A stretch of DNA of 64,000 bases from Saccopteryx bilineata (GCF_036850765.1 NC_089493.1:127292239-127356238); one strand, 5' to 3'; shown: positions 45,110 to 57,442, counted from the stretch's first letter. The notes: generated by a model not told the origin, from the sequence alone. Translations and numbers: made by a program.

Positions 45110-46660
45110 TTTTTTTTTTTTTTTTTACACAGAGGCAGAGATAGACAGGGACAGACAGACAGGAACAGAGAGAGAGATGAGAAGCATCAATCATCAGTTT
45201 CTTGTTGCGTGTTGCGACTTCTTAGTTGTTCATTGATTGCTTTCTCACATGTGCCTTGACCGTGGGCCTTCAGCAGACTGAGTAACCTGTTGCTTGAGCC
45301 AGCGACCTTGGGTCCAAGCTGGTGAGCTCTGCTCAAACCAGATGAGCCTGCGCTCAAACTGGAGACCTCGGGGTCTCGAACCTGGGTCCTTCCGCATCCC
45401 AGTCCGACGCTCTATCCACTGTGCCACCACCTGGTCAGGCTGTATTCTTTTTTTATAGCTGAGTTTTATCACATCACATCTTCTTTATCCAACTGTCTCA
45501 CCAATAAACACTTAGGTAGCTTCCATATCTTCGCTATTGTAAATAATGCTGCAGTAAACATTGGGACGCATCTGTCTTTTTGAATTAGTGTTTTTTCAAA
45601 TTAGTATTTTTGGTTTCTTCAAATAAATACCCAGATAGAATTGCTGGGTCCTTTGCTGTTCTTTTCATAGTTTCTTGAGATGGAAGCTTAGATAATTACT
45701 TTTTAATTATTCTCTTTCTAATATATGCATTTAGCTATAAATCATTATTTTAAATGCATCCTACAAATTTTGATGTTTTATTTTCATTAATGTTCCTTTT
45801 TTTTTTTTTTTTTTTTTTAATTTACCTTGTTTGAAATTAGCCCATATGCTAGAGAATAGACTACAGGCACTGTGAGGCCAGCTTCAGTATTACTCTTCCT
45901 CCTTTTATGACCACCAAGACCAGTGTTCAGATCCAATAGGAAAGGGAACCAGAGGATAATGTCCAATTTAAAATATTATCATTTTATTGTGATTTCTTTT
46001 ATGATTCATGGGTTATACAGAAGAATTTTGCTTAATTTCTCAACATCAAAAGACTATCTTTCTGATATGCCAATTAGGTCAGTTGTTTGAGAAAGCTGTT
46101 CAATCTTTGTTTTTGGTTTTGTGCTTGTTTATTTTGTTAGATACTGAGAAATACATCTACAACTATAATGACGGACTTGTCTAGTTCTCCTTTTGCTCTC
46201 CTTTCAGTTCATATATATTGAAATGATGTCATTAGGTAATACAAGTTTTAATGATTACGTCTTCCTGTTGATCTGGCCCTTTCATTGTTATGAAATGTGC
46301 CACTTTATCTCTAATAATATTTCTTGCCTTAGAGTCTACTTTGTCTAATAATAATGTAAATATACCACCTCTTTTAGTTAGGGTTTGTGTGGTATATCTT
46401 TTTCCTGGCCTTTTACTTTCCACCTATGTCATAATATGGTTGAATAACCACAAATGTATATGCTGCATGCTCCCATTTATCTGAAATTTAATAATAAAAC
46501 TATGAACAAAAAGGATGGTGTTACCTCTCAGCGGGGAAGAATGAGCAGAGAAGGGGCATGAAAGAAATCTGTATATTCGAGATTTATACACTCTGCACCT
46601 CACTGGATGGATGATTTTATAGCTCAAGCTTCTTTGGTTTTGTTTTAAACTGCATTTTTA
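44170..46660 (-). mobile_element. Antisense L1 relics
   Basis: 44170-44640 resembles the ORF2 reverse-transcriptase region, 44640-45060 and 45440-45660 the 3' portion (TTTCACATATGAGTGAAATC and CTATTGTAAATAATGCTGC), and 46232-46423 the endonuclease region (an IIRDKVAHFITMKGP patch). Order is not collinear, so more than one insertion is present. T-runs at 45076-45127 and 45797-45818. Confidence 0.65.
45110..45439 (-). mobile_element. SINE-B, antisense, inside L1
   Basis: Young-looking copy ending CACCACCTGGTCAGGC, preceded by a very long T-run. Confidence 0.9.
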
Positions 46661-47400
46661 AATCTTTTTAAAATTGAGGTACAATTAGCATGTAACATTG
46701 TATAAGGTGTATGATATGTTGATTTGATAAATTTATATGTTACAATATGATTATAACCACAGTAGTGTTAACTAACATCTTCATCAAGTCATATAATTAT
46801 CATTTCTTTTTTGTGGTGAGAGCATTTAAAATCTAGTCTCTTAAGAACTCTAAGCCTAACCAGGCGGTGGCACGGTGGATAGAGCGTTGGCCTGGGACGC
46901 TGAGGTCCCTGGTTTGAAACCCCAAGGCTGCCGGTTTGAGTATGGGCTCACCAGCTGAGCACGAAGTCACCAGCTTGAGCGTGGGATCATAGACATGACC
47001 CCATGGTCATTGGCTTGAGCAACGGTTCGCTGGCTCTGCTGGAGCCCACTAGTCAAGGTACATAAGAGAAAGCAATCAATGAACAACAAAGGTGCCACAT
47101 GCAACTAAGAGTTCATGCTTCTCATCTCTCTCCCTTCCTATCTGTCTGTCCCTCTCTCTCTCTAAAACAAACAAACAAACAAATAAAAAGAACAACTTAG
47201 AACACTATGTTATACTCACAGTGTTAACTACAATCACAGGCTGGGTATTAAATCTCCAGAACTTATTCATCCTCTAACTACAAATTTGAATCCTTTGCCC
47301 AACATCTCAATTCCCACACCCTCTAGCCCCTGGTAACCACTATTCTTCCCTCTGTTATTCTTAATGTTTTTTCTAAAATCTGTTCCTTCCTGTCTTTTCC
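46660..47400 (-). mobile_element. L1 3' UTR-like DNA split by SINE-B
   Basis: 46660-46855 and 47194-47350 read as an old L1 3' UTR in antisense (GAGGTACAATTAGCATGTAA, later CCCTGGTAACCACTATTC). Confidence 0.55.
46856..47193 (+). mobile_element. SINE-B
   Basis: Sense copy with head GCCTAACCAGGCGGTGGCAC. Tail is an (AAAC)n run at 47164-47185. Confidence 0.9.
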
Positions 47401-48779
47401 ATTGAAAAAATAGCACCTTAAATTCACCCATCAGCTATAACCAGAAGTCACTTACTTACCTGGAATCCATCAATAAGGTCTACTGATTATATCTCTGAAA
47501 TATATTTCATAATCATCTAGATGTTCTCCAACTCGACAGTCACCCCTATGATTCACTTTACCTTAAAATTTCATCTCAACAGTTTTAAAAAATTTACCTA
47601 ATGTTGTTCTCCCCACTTTCATTCTCATCCTCTATTGTTCTCACAGTAATCAAAGCAATTTTTTAAAAACATAAATCACATTCTTAGCTTTAAAAACTTT
47701 TCATGGCTCCCCATAATCATTTCAACAAAAACCAAACTCATTTAACTTCATCTAGAGGCCCTGAAGAATTAACTTGCTTTCTATTCTCTGAACTCATTTT
47801 ATGCCACTAGATCCATTGCTCACTATAATCTAGTAACACTGGCCTGTTTTCAATTATTTTAAAATTAAGTTATTTTTATCTCATGGCCTAGAATATTCAT
47901 TTACATTCATTCCAGATCATCTCTCAAAATTTGAGTTTCTCTGAGAAGTAGTCATGGATCCACAAATTTAAAATCCAGTAGTTCACTACTTTCTCTCATA
48001 GACCCCATTCATTTATCAATAGCACATAGGCCCATTATCTGTATTACTGTATACACATACATACACAAATGTAAGTACACGTGTATAGAAAGCCAGAAAC
48101 ATATTTGTCTATCTTATCCCTGGGTCATTCCAAATACCAACTACAGGGTCCGTCACATACTCTGTTTACTGAACACTTCCTGAATAAGTGATTTTAATTC
48201 TCTCACCTCAATACTCAGGAAAAAAAACACATGGCTACACTAGTCTCCATATTGTCACTGTCTTGCTTGCGAAATTATCTTAAATGGCTTAAACATCAGG
48301 GGTTGAAAGGTAACAGCTAACTAATTACAAACAAGAAATGGACAAAATTATGAAGATTTCCTTCCACAGGAGTTAAAAAGCTCTTACTATATTCAGTAAG
48401 AGTGCAAGCTCAAAAACACCTAATGGTGCAAGAAGACATGAAGCTTCTTCTATCAGGACTTATGGACGCAGAGAAAAGAAAAATTCAATAAACGATACAG
48501 ATCACCTACTGGGTGAAAAACATACCGATACTATCTATTCTTTCAGAACTAAAAGGCTATTAGAATGGACTGACATAAGCTTTTGTATGTAGGAAAAAAT
48601 CAACAGAAACATCACTTAAGTCAGTAATATCTTACAAAGTAGAAATCTAAATTTTAGTAGTATCTTTATAATAATGGCTGTAATTGTTACTGATGAAGAG
48701 CCTCCACATCTAAAGAGGGTAGTGTGGTATAGTTAAGAATATACCTCTACCCTAAAGGCTTATTCAATATAATACTGAC
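47400..48779. other. Intron 3' of exon e, unique-looking
   Basis: No repeat ends or exons recognised in about 1.4 kb. Confidence 0.4.
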
Positions 48780-48921
48780 CTTTACCCCGTATTTCACTTT
48801 CCCAGCATAATGCTTTATGGTGAAAGCAGGCTCCATCACAGCTGGAAATTCAATGTACGTATTCTCTTCATGTTGGTGCTTAAATTTGTCTAGCAGTGTT
48901 TGATTTGTAGCCTGTGGAAAG
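48780..48921 (-). CDS. MYO9A: MYO9A exon e (lower 50-kDa domain, HYAG motif)
   Basis: 142 nt: 1 nt completing a split codon plus 47 codons, leaving at phase 0. It encodes FPQATNQTLLDKF, then YIEFPAVMEPAF and IKHYAGKVKYGVK. The (F/I)-x-I-x-HYAG-x-V-x-Y block is a hallmark of the lower 50-kDa actin-binding domain. The acceptor is TCAG with a good T-rich tract of about 35 nt upstream, and the donor is GTCAGT. A non-autonomous hAT element begins only 57 bp upstream of the acceptor (48978-49328), close to where a branch point would be expected. Confidence 0.96.
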
Positions 48922-48977
48922 CTGAGTTAAAAACAAAAACAAAAACACTAAAGAAAGATACTGCAGTTAATACAATC

Positions 48978-49328
48978 CAGGAGTAGTCAACCTTTTTATA
49001 CCTACCACCCACTTTTGTATCTCTGTTAGTAGTAAAACTTTCTAACCGCCAACCGGTTCCACAGTAATGGTGATTTATAAAGTAGGGAAGTAACTTTACT
49101 TTATAAAATTTATAAAGCAGAGTTACAGCAAGCTAAAGCATATAATAATAATTACTTACCAAGTACTTTATGGGAAGTTTTCACTAAGTTTGGCAGAATA
49201 ATTCTTCATAAAACAACTTACTATAGTTAATCTATCTTTTTATTTATACTTTGGTTGCTCCGCTACTGCCCACCAGGAAAGCTGAAACGCCCACTAGTGG
49301 GTGGTAGGGACCAGATTGACTACCACTG
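48978..49328. mobile_element. Short hAT element next to MYO9A exon e
   Basis: 351 bp from CAGGAGTAGTCAACCTTTTT to GATTGACTACCACTG, with flanks ATACAATC (48970-48977) and ATATAATC (49329-49336), an 8-bp duplication with one mismatch. It lies 57 bp upstream of the exon's splice acceptor. Confidence 0.85.
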
Positions 49329-49394
49329 ATATAATCTCTTGTAAAAAATACATTATAAATCCACTGCCATCTAACACAAAAAGTTTTTATTTTT

Positions 49395-49577
49395 ATTTTA
49401 TTTATTCATTTTAGAGAGGAGAGACAGAGAGGAGAGAGAGACAGAGAGAGAGAAGGGGGGGAGGAGCTGGAAGCATCAACTCCCATATGTGCCTTGACCA
49501 GGCAAGCCTAGGGTTTCGAACCGGCGACCTCAGCATTTCCAGGTCGACGCTTTATCCACTGCGCCACCACAGGTCAG
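49395..49577 (-). mobile_element. SINE-C, antisense
   Basis: Full-length copy with target duplication AAGTTTTTATTT on both sides. Confidence 0.93.
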
Positions 49578-49821
49578 GCAAGTTTTTATTTATACTATCT
49601 AATCTGATCTTAACAAGCTAAAAAGTGAACACAACAAGAATTGAGGTTCCCGTGTTAGAGATGAGGAATCAAAAGTTGTGATTTTCCCAAATTCATACTG
49701 TAAAAGAAGATAACTGAGAAATTAACTCAGGTCTTTAAGTGTTTGGCTTAGGCTACAATCTACTTCCCTACTGTAAGAACCATAGGATAATAAAAACCAT
49801 ATCATATGTTATTTGGGACCA

Positions 49822-49975
49822 AGACAATCTGACTTTGGGTGATGGGTATACAACATAACCAAATGTCAAAATGATCTGAAAATGTTTTCTCTGAATCTAT
49901 GTACTCTAATTGATCAATGTTACCCTGTTAAAATTAATTGTCTATATAAAATTTTAAAAATAAATAATAAATAAA
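49822..49975 (+). mobile_element. L1 3' end, sense, very short
   Basis: Same 3' UTR as 9011-9230 and 63091-63650 but on the plus strand (TTTGGGTGATGGGTATACAA ... GTACTCTAATTGATCAATGT), ending in an A-rich tail of AATA units. Confidence 0.85.
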
Positions 49976-51416
49976 TAAAATTTTTCTACAATTGTGCTTT
50001 TAATCATGTGCCTCCCCTACTCAGGAAAATTTATGGATCATCAAGGCACAGTGACAGAATCCAACAAGCTCCTAAAGTCTAGACTTAACAAATCTCTACA
50101 AATTTATGCAAACTTACATCTCTAGGTAAGGGTTTATTTACCTTCTAAATTTCTGAGTAATCAAAGTGCTTGTGATTTATTTTTCTACTACTTTTAAATA
50201 GAGAAAGAAATGCTCAAAGAAAGTAGGACAGACATGAGAACAATTTCTATTCCAAACAAGGACAGATGAAAAGGAAAGCCTTCCCCAAGTCCTGCATTCA
50301 ATTAGCATTTGTAGATACATACACTTCATTGTAGATACATTTGTAGATACATACTTCAAACAAAAGAGCTTGGAACAAAAACAAATCTGACAGCACCGCT
50401 CATTCCAAAGCTCTTCCTCTAGCTATCTGCAAGGGCAGTCTCCGTGTTTCTATGCATATGCACACTTCTGGAACTGTCAAAATTACCAGTGCCTGCATAC
50501 CTCCTGCTGTGCTTCTACAGAACTAAGGCTAGGTGGTGCCACATCAGCACTATTTACAGGTGCCCGGATAAGTCTTAGAACAGGCAAGACCAACAACACA
50601 CTGTCCAAAATGAATGCTCTTATCTTAACTTCAGTTTGTTAAGATGAGATTCTAATTCAAGTCTGGGGTGAAAGCCTAAGATTCTCCATTTCTAACAAGC
50701 TTCACGGGGCTGCCAGTGCCACTGTCAGGTAACACTCTGAGTATAGTAAAGGCTGATGACACTTAACATCCTATCCCTGCCTAACATTGCTTCTACTATC
50801 CTTCCTTTCTAAATTCTATTCTGCATACATACGTTATAATCTATCTCAAAAAATGGTCCAAGGTCAAAGAGCCAGTAGATAGTGAGACAAGATTAAGCAA
50901 GACTTCTGCTTCAGAACCATGCATCTAAAGCACTACAAACAGACTGAATGAAGAAGGCACACTGCTGAATAGGTATTTCATGTTATATATGCCCACAAAA
51001 TATTTTTAGAGAAAAATACTCAGTCTAAATGATTCTCAAAATGGCTCTTCCAATATTTTCAACCCCTCCTTAGAGGTCCACGGCAAAGGAAAAATATGTC
51101 ATGCCTTTGCACCTACTGGGATATTCAAGTCCAGAGAAGAAGGTGGTCCATTCACAAGAAAAGTAATAACAGGACTGACTCATAAAGTGAGATTAGTTAA
51201 GAATTTTTATGAAGGATTGAATATAGAAACATAATTGAAAGGATGACTATCAAGAAGTTATTCACTCCAGTCTCCTATCTACAATACCCTGACAGATGAT
51301 GCAAAATAATTACTACAGTGGGCAATATTTTTACTTTACGAAGCAGTTGCTAATTGGCCCTAATAATTAGAAAGTTCTTCCTTATACTGAGTCAAAATCA
51401 GTGCCACAGACTCCCC
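49976..51416. other. Intron, unique-looking
   Basis: No exon or transposon recognised. A GTAGATACAT unit is repeated three times at about 50308-50352. Confidence 0.4.
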
Positions 51417-51427
51417 TCTACCCCCCG

Positions 51428-51637
51428 CCGAAGTGAGAAGTGGGGAGGCAGAGAGACAGACTACCGCATGTGCCTGACCAGGATCCACCTGGCATGCCCA
51501 CCAGGAGGCAATGCTCTGCCCATCTGGGATGTTGCTCAGTTGCAACTGGAGCCATTCAAGCACCTAAGGCAGTGGCCATGGAGCCATCCTTAGTGCCCAG
51601 GCCAACTTTGCTCCAATGGAGCTTTGGCTGCAGGAGC

Positions 51638-51672
<35 letters not shown>

Positions 51673-51704
51673 GGGGGGGGGGGAGAGGGAAAGATGGAGA
51701 GAGG

Positions 51705-51747
<43 letters not shown>

Positions 51748-51864
51748 GAGGAGTAAGGGTGGAGAAGCAGATGGGTGCTTCTTCTATGTGCCCTGGTGGG
51801 GAATTGAACCTGGGACTTCCACACACCAGGCCAATGCTCTACTACTGAGCCAATCAGCCAGAGC
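51428..51864 (-). mobile_element. SINE-A-type variant with expanded G and GA tracts
   Basis: Antisense copy of the variant seen at 35478. Its CT tract has become a mixed array: GA repeat, a G-run of about 22 at 51661-51682, and a second GA repeat to 51741. Confidence 0.87.
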
Positions 51865-51865
51865 C

Positions 51866-52309
51866 AACCCCACAGGCTTTTGGGTAATAGCAAAGAGGTG
51901 ACATTCCCTTCATTGGGCAATATTTATATCTGTATGAGGTAGCAACTTTGTATAAAAGATGTCTTTGCATAAAAGATGTGCACTAGATAAAATCTGGTTA
52001 AAGAATGATAGGATAGACAAGACTGTTTTACTCTACAATTATCCACTCTACAATTATATATCCACTATCTCAATTGCTGTTAATAACCACATTATCATTT
52101 GTCATCATTTCCTGTTTGCGTGCCAGAAAACTGATGACCAAGGATGTTAACAAATTTGCCAAGGTTACGTACAACCTTGAAATCTTAATTCTACAGCCTA
52201 AGTAGTATCGGGAAGCAACATAGGACAATACGTAAATCGTAAGCAAAAATACCTAGAAGGTTTAAATCTTAAGTCAATCATTTATTACCTATATGATCTG
52301 TTTGTTTGT
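51866..52309. other. Intron, nothing recognised
   Basis: AT-rich. ATCCACTCTACAATTAT is locally repeated near 52040. Confidence 0.4.
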
Positions 52310-52650
52310 TTCTTTCTTTCTTTTTTGTGACAGAGACAAAGAGAGACACAGAGAGGGGCAGAGATGAGAAGCATCAATTCTTTGCTCCAGCACCTTAGTT
52401 GTTCATTGACTGCTTTCTCATATGTGCCTTGACTGGGCGGGGGGGGGGGGGGGGGGGGGGGGGGGAGGGGGGGGGGAGCTACAGCAGACTGAATGATCCC
52501 TTGCTTAAGCCAGCGATCTTGGGCTCAAACTGGTGAGCCTTGCTCAAAACAAATGAGCCCGCAATCAAGCTGGTGACCTCAGTGTTTCAAACCTGGGTCC
52601 TCCACGTCCCAGTCTGATGCTCCATCCACTGTGCCACTGCTTGGTCAGGC
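52310..52650 (-). mobile_element. SINE-B with long poly-G tract
   Basis: Antisense copy flanked by ATGATCTGTTT on both sides. A nearly pure G-run of about 40 nt at 52438-52477 interrupts the body where CCTTGAC...GGGCC is normally found. Confidence 0.9.
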
Positions 52651-53440
52651 ATGATCTGTTTCTTGAATTGCTTCATGTAGCTTTGTTCTTTTTGTCACCA
52701 TAAAAGAACTGCTTATCATTTCTGTATCAACCACAATGGTTCTCAACACTGAATATCAAAAAACCTATTAAACTTTCCAAAATAAAATACATCATCATCA
52801 AAATAAATAAATATATAAAATACAACAGAGATAAAGGTACACAAGCAGAGTTGAGAACCACTAACCTTACAATTTTATAAAAGATGATGTATGTTTTAGG
52901 GCACATACAGCAAAAAACCCTCAAAAACTTCTACACAACTGTAGCCATGAAATTTAAATATTTTTGTGTTGACTGCATTTTAATTCATTAAGATTGATGG
53001 AAATCAACTAGTGATATAGTGGGAAGCTGGTAACTGTTTGCAGTCTCCTTTCTAAAATATTTTTCATTCTGCCATATTTACTCTATATGTCCATACAGTC
53101 ATTCTGTGTGTCTACGGCATATCAGTATGGTAACATATAACTTACCCAACAAACCAGGATATTCTGAGGGTAAAAATAGACACTAATAACTAAACTGCAC
53201 AACAGTTATAAACTTTAGATTGTCCCACATAAACATTATATGCAAAAATCCTACCTGATAATAAATCTCCAATATTTTAGGTTCCAGTTTAATAGGTAAA
53301 GTATTATCAAGTGATCTAATTCAATTTCAAAATCCTTTACTAATAGGTCACAGAAAATCTACAAACTCTCCATCACCTCAGCATCTCAAGTTCTAAATCT
53401 GCCATCTCTTAGGATAATTTAACTATAAATAATAGTTTAT
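52651..53440. other. Intron, nothing recognised
   Basis: AT-rich, no repeat ends recognised. Confidence 0.4.
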
Positions 53441-53768
53441 AGCCTGACCAGGTGGTGACACAGTGGATAAAGAGTCAGGCTGGGACACAGAGGACCCAGG
53501 TTCGAAACCCTAAGGTTGTCAGCTTATGAGTAGGCTCATCTGGTTTGAGCACAGCTCACCATCTTGAACCCAAAGTCGCTGGCTTGAGAAGGGGTCACTC
53601 GGTCTGCTGTAGCCCCTGGGTCAAGGCATATATAAGAAAGCAATCAGTGAACTAAGGAGCTGCAATGAAGAATTGATGCTTCTCATCTCTCTCCCTTCCT
53701 GTCTGCTGTGCCTATCTGTCCCTCTCTCTGTCTCTCTCTGTCACACACACACACACAAAAAATAATAA
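53441..53768 (+). mobile_element. SINE-B
   Basis: Sense copy flanked by AATAATAGTTTATAG on both sides, with a short (CA)n before the A-tail. Confidence 0.93.
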
Positions 53769-54078
53769 AATGAAATAAATAATAGTTTATAGAGCACTCA
53801 GAACACTCTGAAGGATGCTCTGTGAAGCTTGATTCCTGAAGCTCATATGCAAGTATGATATATTAACCAGGATGTTAAATACTTGGTATATGTTGCCACT
53901 TCCCACCTGCACAGATGTGGTAACATCACTAATCAATCATGTTTTCTACTAAATATGAAAATAGCAACACACCTCATACACAAAACTCAATCCAAGAAGA
54001 GAGAAACACACAACGAAATACATTAGTGCCAGCAAATTTAACATCAAAGTAACTCTGTAAAAGTAATCTGGAAAACAG

Positions 54079-54437
54079 CCTGACCAGGCACTGGCGCAGT
54101 GGATAGAGAGTCAGACTGGGATGCGGAGAACCCAGGTTCGAGACCCCAAGGTCACCGGCTTGAGCGTAGACTCATCTGGTTTGAGCAAAAATTCACCAGC
54201 TTGGACCCAAGGTCGCTGGCTCAAGCAAGGCGTTACTAGGTATGCTGTAGCCCCACGGTCAAGGCACATATGAGAGAGCACTCAATGAACAACTACGGTG
54301 TCGCAATGCGCAACGAAAAACTAATGATTGATGCTTCTCATCTCTCTGTTCCTGTCTGTCTGTCCCTGTCTATCCCTCACTCTGATTCTCTCTCTATCTC
54401 TGTAAAAAAATAAAATAAAAATTTAAAAAAATAAATA
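54079..54437 (+). mobile_element. SINE-B
   Basis: Sense copy flanked by AAAGTAATCTGGAAAACA and AAAGTAATCTGAAAAACA. It lies about 190 bp 3' of exon d in transcript sense. Confidence 0.93.
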
Positions 54438-54623
54438 AAAGTAATCTGAAAAACAAATTTTAAATTAGTTCAATAGTAAAGTCCATCCAATTTTCCTCGA
54501 CACACACACACCAAATGCATACAAGAAAACCTCTGATTCTTTATTTGATAACATAAAAAGAAACTTCAGGACTTAGACATAGCCCACATGGCCTATGACA
54601 AAATTGAAAAGAATCATACTCAC

Positions 54624-54745
54624 TTGCTTTCTTCATCTAAAAGATGAAGCAGCCCTGTTGGTTTCTTGCTAATAAGATTTATGCAACAGGTATTATCAAT
54701 ATAATCTATATTGTGCCAGGTGATACCTTCAGCTCTATATTCCTC
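54624..54745 (-). CDS. MYO9A: MYO9A exon d (relay loop to lower 50-kDa domain)
   Basis: 122 nt: 40 codons plus 2 nt, entering at phase 0 and leaving at phase 2. It begins [18 protein letters not shown] and ends [10 protein letters not shown]. That is the standard myosin run Y..E.I.W..I.. followed by G(I/L)(L/H).LLDEES. The acceptor is CCCAG. The donor is GTGAGT, which splits the asparagine codon AA|C completed by the next exon. Confidence 0.96.
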
Positions 54746-54924
54746 CTGGGAAAATAACATATTAACAATTTATTCATCTTGCAGAAAATAATAAGTACAT
54801 AATAATAAGGACTGAAAAACTTTTAAGTTTAAAAGAACAGTTTGAAGTTTTTCCTTCAAATCACTAAATATAGAAAGAATATGTAATTTCAATTATATAA
54901 AATCTAAATACAGTGTATGTTTCC

Positions 54925-55072
54925 TTTATTTTAATTTTTATATAATTTTAGAGAGAGGAAGGGGGAGACAGAAAGAAAGAGACAGAAACATTCATCTGTT
55001 CTTGTATGTGCCCTGACCAGGGATCAAACTAGCAAACCTGCACTTCGGAACAATTCTAACCAACCAAGCAGT
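54925..55072 (-). mobile_element. SINE-D, antisense, diverged
   Basis: Contains TATGTGCCCTGACCAGGGAT with a GA-rich stretch before it, and an eroded head. Confidence 0.75.
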
Positions 55073-55079
55073 CCAACTT

Positions 55080-55600
55080 GGTTTAAATATGGTGCTACAA
55101 TCTCGACCTGCTACTGACTTCAAATTCAGCTTGGAGAAAAGACAGCCCTCCCCATTTTTTTCACCCCGCATTTAACCAAAGAATCCTCGTGGAAACTGAT
55201 GGCTCATTCTTCCTACACTAATCAATCTGAGCTTCTCAAAAATATTATCTAGTAACTAATTTTTGTCTCTTTATAACTGTCCTGTTCTCTATATCTACAT
55301 TCTAGAGTTGATTCTGGAACCCAGAGATCAAGCAAGCATTCTTAGCATTACATAGTGACCAAGCCTATGTCACTGATTAAAAATCAACACCACCAACAGC
55401 AACCCAAAACAAACCCACCCATTTTTCATTCACAGTGCACTCAAACAAGCGCCTATTATTAAATCTACTTGGGGTCTATAAAAAAATAACAACTCTGTAC
55501 AATATAGCTCAAAACCTATGGTCTAATATGTCACTTGTTTACACTAATACAAAACCTAGAATACCTGTACTAAAATATAAGATATAAAATGCTTAACATG
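55080..55600. other. Intron between exons c and d, nothing recognised
   Basis: No recognised repeat or exon. Confidence 0.4.
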
Positions 55601-55785
55601 CCTTGGATGGGTAGCTCAGTTGGTTAGTGCATCATCCCAATATGCCAAGATTGTGGTTTGAACCCAGTCAGAGCACATACAAGAATCATCCACTGAATGC
55701 ATAAGTAGAACAAATCAATGTTTCCCCCTCTCTCTCTCCTTCTCTCGCTCTCTAAAAATCAATAAATTTTTTTTAAATGTTAATA
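55601..55785 (+). mobile_element. SINE-D (Ves-like)
   Basis: GGGTAGCTCAGTTGGTTAG head, CATCATCCC...CCAAGATTG, then GAGCACATAC and a TCTCTCTC tract with AAAATCAATAAATT. Confidence 0.88.
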
Positions 55786-55893
55786 AAAATTAAAAATAAA
55801 ATGCTTATCATGACTATGACTCAATAATGTGTGTGTGTGAACGAGGGGGGTGAAGAAGTGGCGGGGCAAACACACACGCATTTAGGTACTCAC

Positions 55894-56028
55894 TTGCTCC
55901 AATTTAAAGATATGCTGATTAAAGTAGTGTTGTAAACGTTCATTAGCAAAATTAATACAGAACTGTTCAAAGCTGTTATTTTCATAATCTTCAAAACCAA
56001 AAATATCAAGAACACCAATGGACAAAGT
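55894..56028 (-). CDS. MYO9A: MYO9A exon c (switch II and relay helix)
   Basis: 135 nt, 45 codons, phase 0-0. It carries the switch II motif DIFGFE (residues 8-13 of the exon), whose glycine and glutamate contact the gamma-phosphate and the switch I salt bridge in myosins. The relay-helix motif [16 protein letters not shown] follows, and the exon ends HIFKLEQ. All catalytic residues visible here are intact. The acceptor is ACAG and the donor is GTGAGT. It is the most conserved and easiest to recognise exon in the window. Confidence 0.97.
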
Positions 56029-56192
56029 CTGTAAAATAGGAAAAAAATTTTGGTTAAGGATGTTCAAATTTATTTCATGAATAATATTTACAATATAAGA
56101 AATAAAATGCTCACGGTTCTTCTACAGCAGTGGAGAGCAGATATTGGGGGAGCCAATGTTGACCCAAACATACCACAAATAAAAAACATTTA

Positions 56193-56586
56193 AGCCCAAC
56201 CAGGTGGTGGTACAATGGACAGAGTGTTGGCCTGGGACACTGAAGTCCCAGGTTTAAAACCCCAAGGTTGCTGGCTTCAGTGTGGGCTCATCCAGCTTGA
56301 GCACAGAATCAAAGACACAACCCCATGGTTGCTGGCTTCAGCCGAAAGGTCACTGGCTTGAAGGCCAAGTTTGCTAGCTTGAGCCCAAGGTCTCTGGCTT
56401 GAGCAAGGGATCACTGGTTCCACTAAAGCCCCCAGGCAAGGCACATATGAGAAAGCAATCATGAACAACAAAGGTGCTGCAAGGAAGAATTGATGCTTCT
56501 TATCTCTGTCCCTTCCTGTCTGTCTCTATTTGCCCCTCTTTATGACTCTCTCTCTGTCTCTGTCTCACACACACACACACACACAA
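56193..56586 (+). mobile_element. SINE-B, long form
   Basis: Sense copy with many TTGAGC/TTGGCTTC units, ending in an (AC)n microsatellite at 56567-56586. It lies about 165 bp upstream of exon c. Confidence 0.88.
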
Positions 56587-56737
56587 ATAGCAATTTTACA
56601 TATAAGATAATCGGGTAATAAAAAGAACATTTCTTCTTTTTTCTTTCTTTTCCCATGTTCCAGTACTTGAGGGTAAAACTGGTGGACACGACGCCGAGAG
56701 AGCTGGAACCCTTTCCCTCTGCCTCAGCACATTACAG

Positions 56738-56874
56738 CAGTGGTTCTCAACCTGTGGGTCGCGACCTCGGCGGGGGTCGAATGACACAGGGGTCGCCTAA
56801 AGCCATCGGAATTTCCCTGTGTTTTGGTCGTTGGACCCCCGCCGGGGTCACGACCCACAGGTTGAGAACCGCTG
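56738..56874. mobile_element. Short palindromic hAT MITE
   Basis: 137 bp, CAGTGGTTCTCAACCTGTGG at one end and its near-perfect complement at the other, with a perfect 8-bp duplication CATTACAG (56730-56737, 56875-56882) fitting nnnTAnnn. Almost the whole element can fold on itself, and it still holds several CpG sites. Confidence 0.93.
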
Positions 56875-56882
56875 CATTACAG

Positions 56883-57440
56883 GGACCCGGACAGCACGTC
56901 CAATCCCCACCAAGAACAGGAGGATTAAAGATGACATTTCTAATTATCCTGAAAAGGTAGACTGTTGTATAAAAGTTGTTAGAAAATAAAATTAAGTAGA
57001 AATAATTAAATATCTAAAATCTGCCATATTAAAAATAAATTCTGATTGGAAAAAGGCCTGGACAAAACAAAGTTATATTCTAAAAGTTTGAGAATATTTT
57101 ATAATATTGGGCTGGAAGAGGCCTTCCTATGTAAGAAAAATAAAGAAATAAAGCCTAGGACAATAAAGAAAAATAATGATAGAATTAAATGCTCAAAAAT
57201 TTAAAATATGTGGGCTTTAAAAACATAATAGAGAAAATAAACGTCAAGAGAAAATATTTCCAATGTATGTCAAACTCTAAGTCTCTGCAACATCCATAAT
57301 ATCTTATTCCTAAAAAGGAATAACAAAAAGAAAAAATGAACATCATAAAAATAACAAAAATATGTAAAGAAATAATGAAAACAAATAAAATGGAGAAAAC
57401 ATGAGAAGATGCTCAACTTTCACCTATCAATAAAAATATT
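56883..57440. other. Intron, A-rich, nothing recognised
   Basis: A-rich sequence; weakly L1-like around 57060-57400 but without landmarks. Confidence 0.35.
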
Positions 57441-57442
57441 GG

